A DNA stretch of 64,000 bases, taken from NCBI RefSeq assembly GCF_003324165.1, contig NW_025407853.1:310001-374000 (forward strand), in the 5' to 3' direction. The stretch comes from Naegleria lovaniensis (Eukaryota; Heterolobosea; Eutetramitea; Acrasida; Naegleriidae). The translations under genes were made by a program, and so were the position numbers. This document shows positions 62,929 through 64,000 of this stretch, one piece after another (the first letter of the stretch is position 1; the number at the start of each line of letters is the position of its first letter). A model generated the notes under the pieces. The model searched no databases. It had not been told where the DNA came from and was given only the letters and a program-made list of their open reading frames with translations.

Positions 62929-64000
62929 ATGCGACCACAAAGCAGTGGCTCCTCCCGTTCCAACAGCCGGTATGAGAGTCGGGAGTTTGAGTTGAAGGAT
63001 CATCATCAATGTGACCCCGTGGTTGCTAATGAAGGTATCAATAAACAAAGCAACCCAATTTCGGAAATTGATAATTGTCAAAATGTTGACAAGGGTTCAA
63101 TATACAACACAAATTCTCAAAAAACATTGGTTTGTGAAGAAGGGAATGATCCACTAGAAAACAGCAACGAAGATTTTATTAATTATGAGACTTCTCATAA
63201 TTTGAAGATGGATGAGAATTGTAATTCTACCATTCATCAACATGAGCTCACACCTGTCACGGTTGAATGCTGTACCTCGATGACGACAACCCCTGTCCTT
63301 CAACAGACCACAATTACCACTGATGTAAATGCAGAAACAAATTCTGCAAGTCCAAATATTCAAGAATCTTCATTGTCATACACGACCTCAACAATGAATC
63401 AACCGTGTATCAATACAACAGCGGAATCACTTCATTTACGATCTTCTGTTGCAAACGAGGAAGAATTGCTTGAAGATGATCAAGTGTTTAAGCCAAGCGA
63501 CAAAATATTAATCGAGAATGCTAAGGAAATTGTGACGGATACGGACTTTTCCTTTTCGTGGTTCTATAAAGTGACACATGGATGGAATTCGATTCGAAAA
63601 CGATTAATGCATCGATTATTGTGCCGATACGCACACGAGGGAGATTTCAGTGACGACGATGAGGAAGAGAAGATTCAAGACACGAGTAAACCATCCCAAA
63701 ACAACAACAAAGTGGAATTGCCCAATTCTGTTCCAAATAAGGAACAAGAAGATGACACTCCAGAAATAATGACCGAGAGAAAGTTTGAAACCGTTCACCT
63801 TAACGACCGAGAAAAGAACAAACTCTCTCGAAAACGTAAATGGCCCACCAATTACGTTCGAACTACCAAGTATACCTTAATTACCTTCATTCCTCAAAAT
63901 TTATTTGAACAATTTAGAAAAGCCATCAATATTTATCTATTGATTACTGTGATTGCCGTTCTCATTCCTGACATTTCTCCTATATTTCCACCAGCAGCCG
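62929..64000 (+). CDS. P4-type ATPase (phospholipid flippase), N-terminal part; continues beyond window
   Basis: The frame is open from the ATG at 62929 to the window end, 357 complete codons. The first 285 residues or so are a long hydrophilic extension rich in Asn, Ser, Thr and Glu, with an acidic DDDEEEK cluster. Then the conserved P4 start appears: [20 protein letters not shown], then [20 protein letters not shown] with SPIFPPA. This matches the first transmembrane segment of aminophospholipid translocases (VRTSKYT..TFLPKNLFEQF). The typical cytosolic N-terminus is shorter, so the extension is notable. The catalytic DKTGT lies outside the window. Confidence 0.88.
   Translation, partial: MRPQSSGSSRSNSRYESREFELKDHHQCDPVVANEGINKQSNPISEIDNCQNVDKGSIYNTNSQKTLVCEEGNDPLENSNEDFINYETSHNLKMDENCNSTIHQHELTPVTVECCTSMTTTPVLQQTTITTDVNAETNSASPNIQESSLSYTTSTMNQPCINTTAESLHLRSSVANEEELLEDDQVFKPSDKILIENAKEIVTDTDFSFSWFYKVTHGWNSIRKRLMHRLLCRYAHEGDFSDDDEEEKIQDTSKPSQNNNKVELPNSVPNKEQEDDTPEIMTERKFETVHLNDREKNKLSRKRKWPTNYVRTTKYTLITFIPQNLFEQFRKAINIYLLITVIAVLIPDISPIFPPAA

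Noticed and set aside
1-64000. CRISPR arrays, rRNA genes, prophage or bacterial operons
   Set aside because: No regularly spaced identical repeats, rRNA motifs or bacterial gene arrangement were seen; introns and protein families are eukaryotic.

Overview
The window looks like nuclear DNA of a heterolobosean amoeboflagellate, most likely a Naegleria species. This is inferred from the AT-rich but gene-dense layout, the short GT-AG introns (about 42 to 193 nt where resolved), many Ser/Asn/Gln-rich proteins, abundant RCC1-repeat proteins, and a mix of receptor kinases, histidine-kinase pieces and ordinary eukaryotic housekeeping genes. Species cannot be fixed from the sequence alone. Protein-coding genes lie on both strands, often convergent with 3' gaps of only 39 to 120 bp.

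Region 1 (1-13.7 kb): a membrane TKL-type kinase cut by the window start, an RCC1-like protein, a membrane histidine-kinase fragment that stops before its ATPase domain, an unknown protein with an overlapping upstream ORF, a tRNA-Thr(TGT), two tandem genes with decayed receiver-like domains, and a Myb/SANT plus SS18-like protein.

Region 2 (13.7-38.5 kb): a dense housekeeping block. It holds COMMD3, a GET2/CAMLG-like tail-anchored-protein receptor, NUP155, mitochondrial mL44, an Fcf2-type rRNA-processing factor, NUP35/53, a membrane-anchored RCC1-kelch protein, sphingosine-1-phosphate lyase, a C2 protein, an RCC1 protein with a stub of a BTB domain, a Pro/Gln-rich protein, a CDC25/Arr2-like rhodanese phosphatase, a tail-anchored thioredoxin and an RWP-RK transcription factor.

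Region 3 (39.1-41.2 kb): a roughly 2.1 kb element with terminal inverted repeats, ATCGA-rich subterminal repeats, an internally deleted DDE transposase relic and an intact unrelated coiled-coil ORF.

Region 4 (41.8-64 kb): a short kinesin ending in a CaaX box, a membrane-anchored KH-DUF1771-Smr protein, an unknown two-TM protein, an ankyrin protein, a zinc-ribbon protein, a BAP31-like ER protein, the KEOPS subunit Cgi121/TPRKB, a sigma-like GST, a 2,248-residue protein built mainly of about 70 IQ-like repeats, a possibly myristoylated disordered protein, a tandem ubiquitin-like protein, an epimerase with an apparent frameshift, a mitochondrial LEA-like protein and the start of a P4-ATPase flippase.

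Functional links inside the window: NUP155 and NUP35 are direct partners in the inner-ring pore complex. GET2 and a tail-anchored thioredoxin are a plausible receptor/client pair. The histidine-kinase fragment and receiver-like proteins look like dismantled phosphorelay parts. Most start codons were chosen at the first ATG, because several open frames extend upstream only through GTG or TTG codons.
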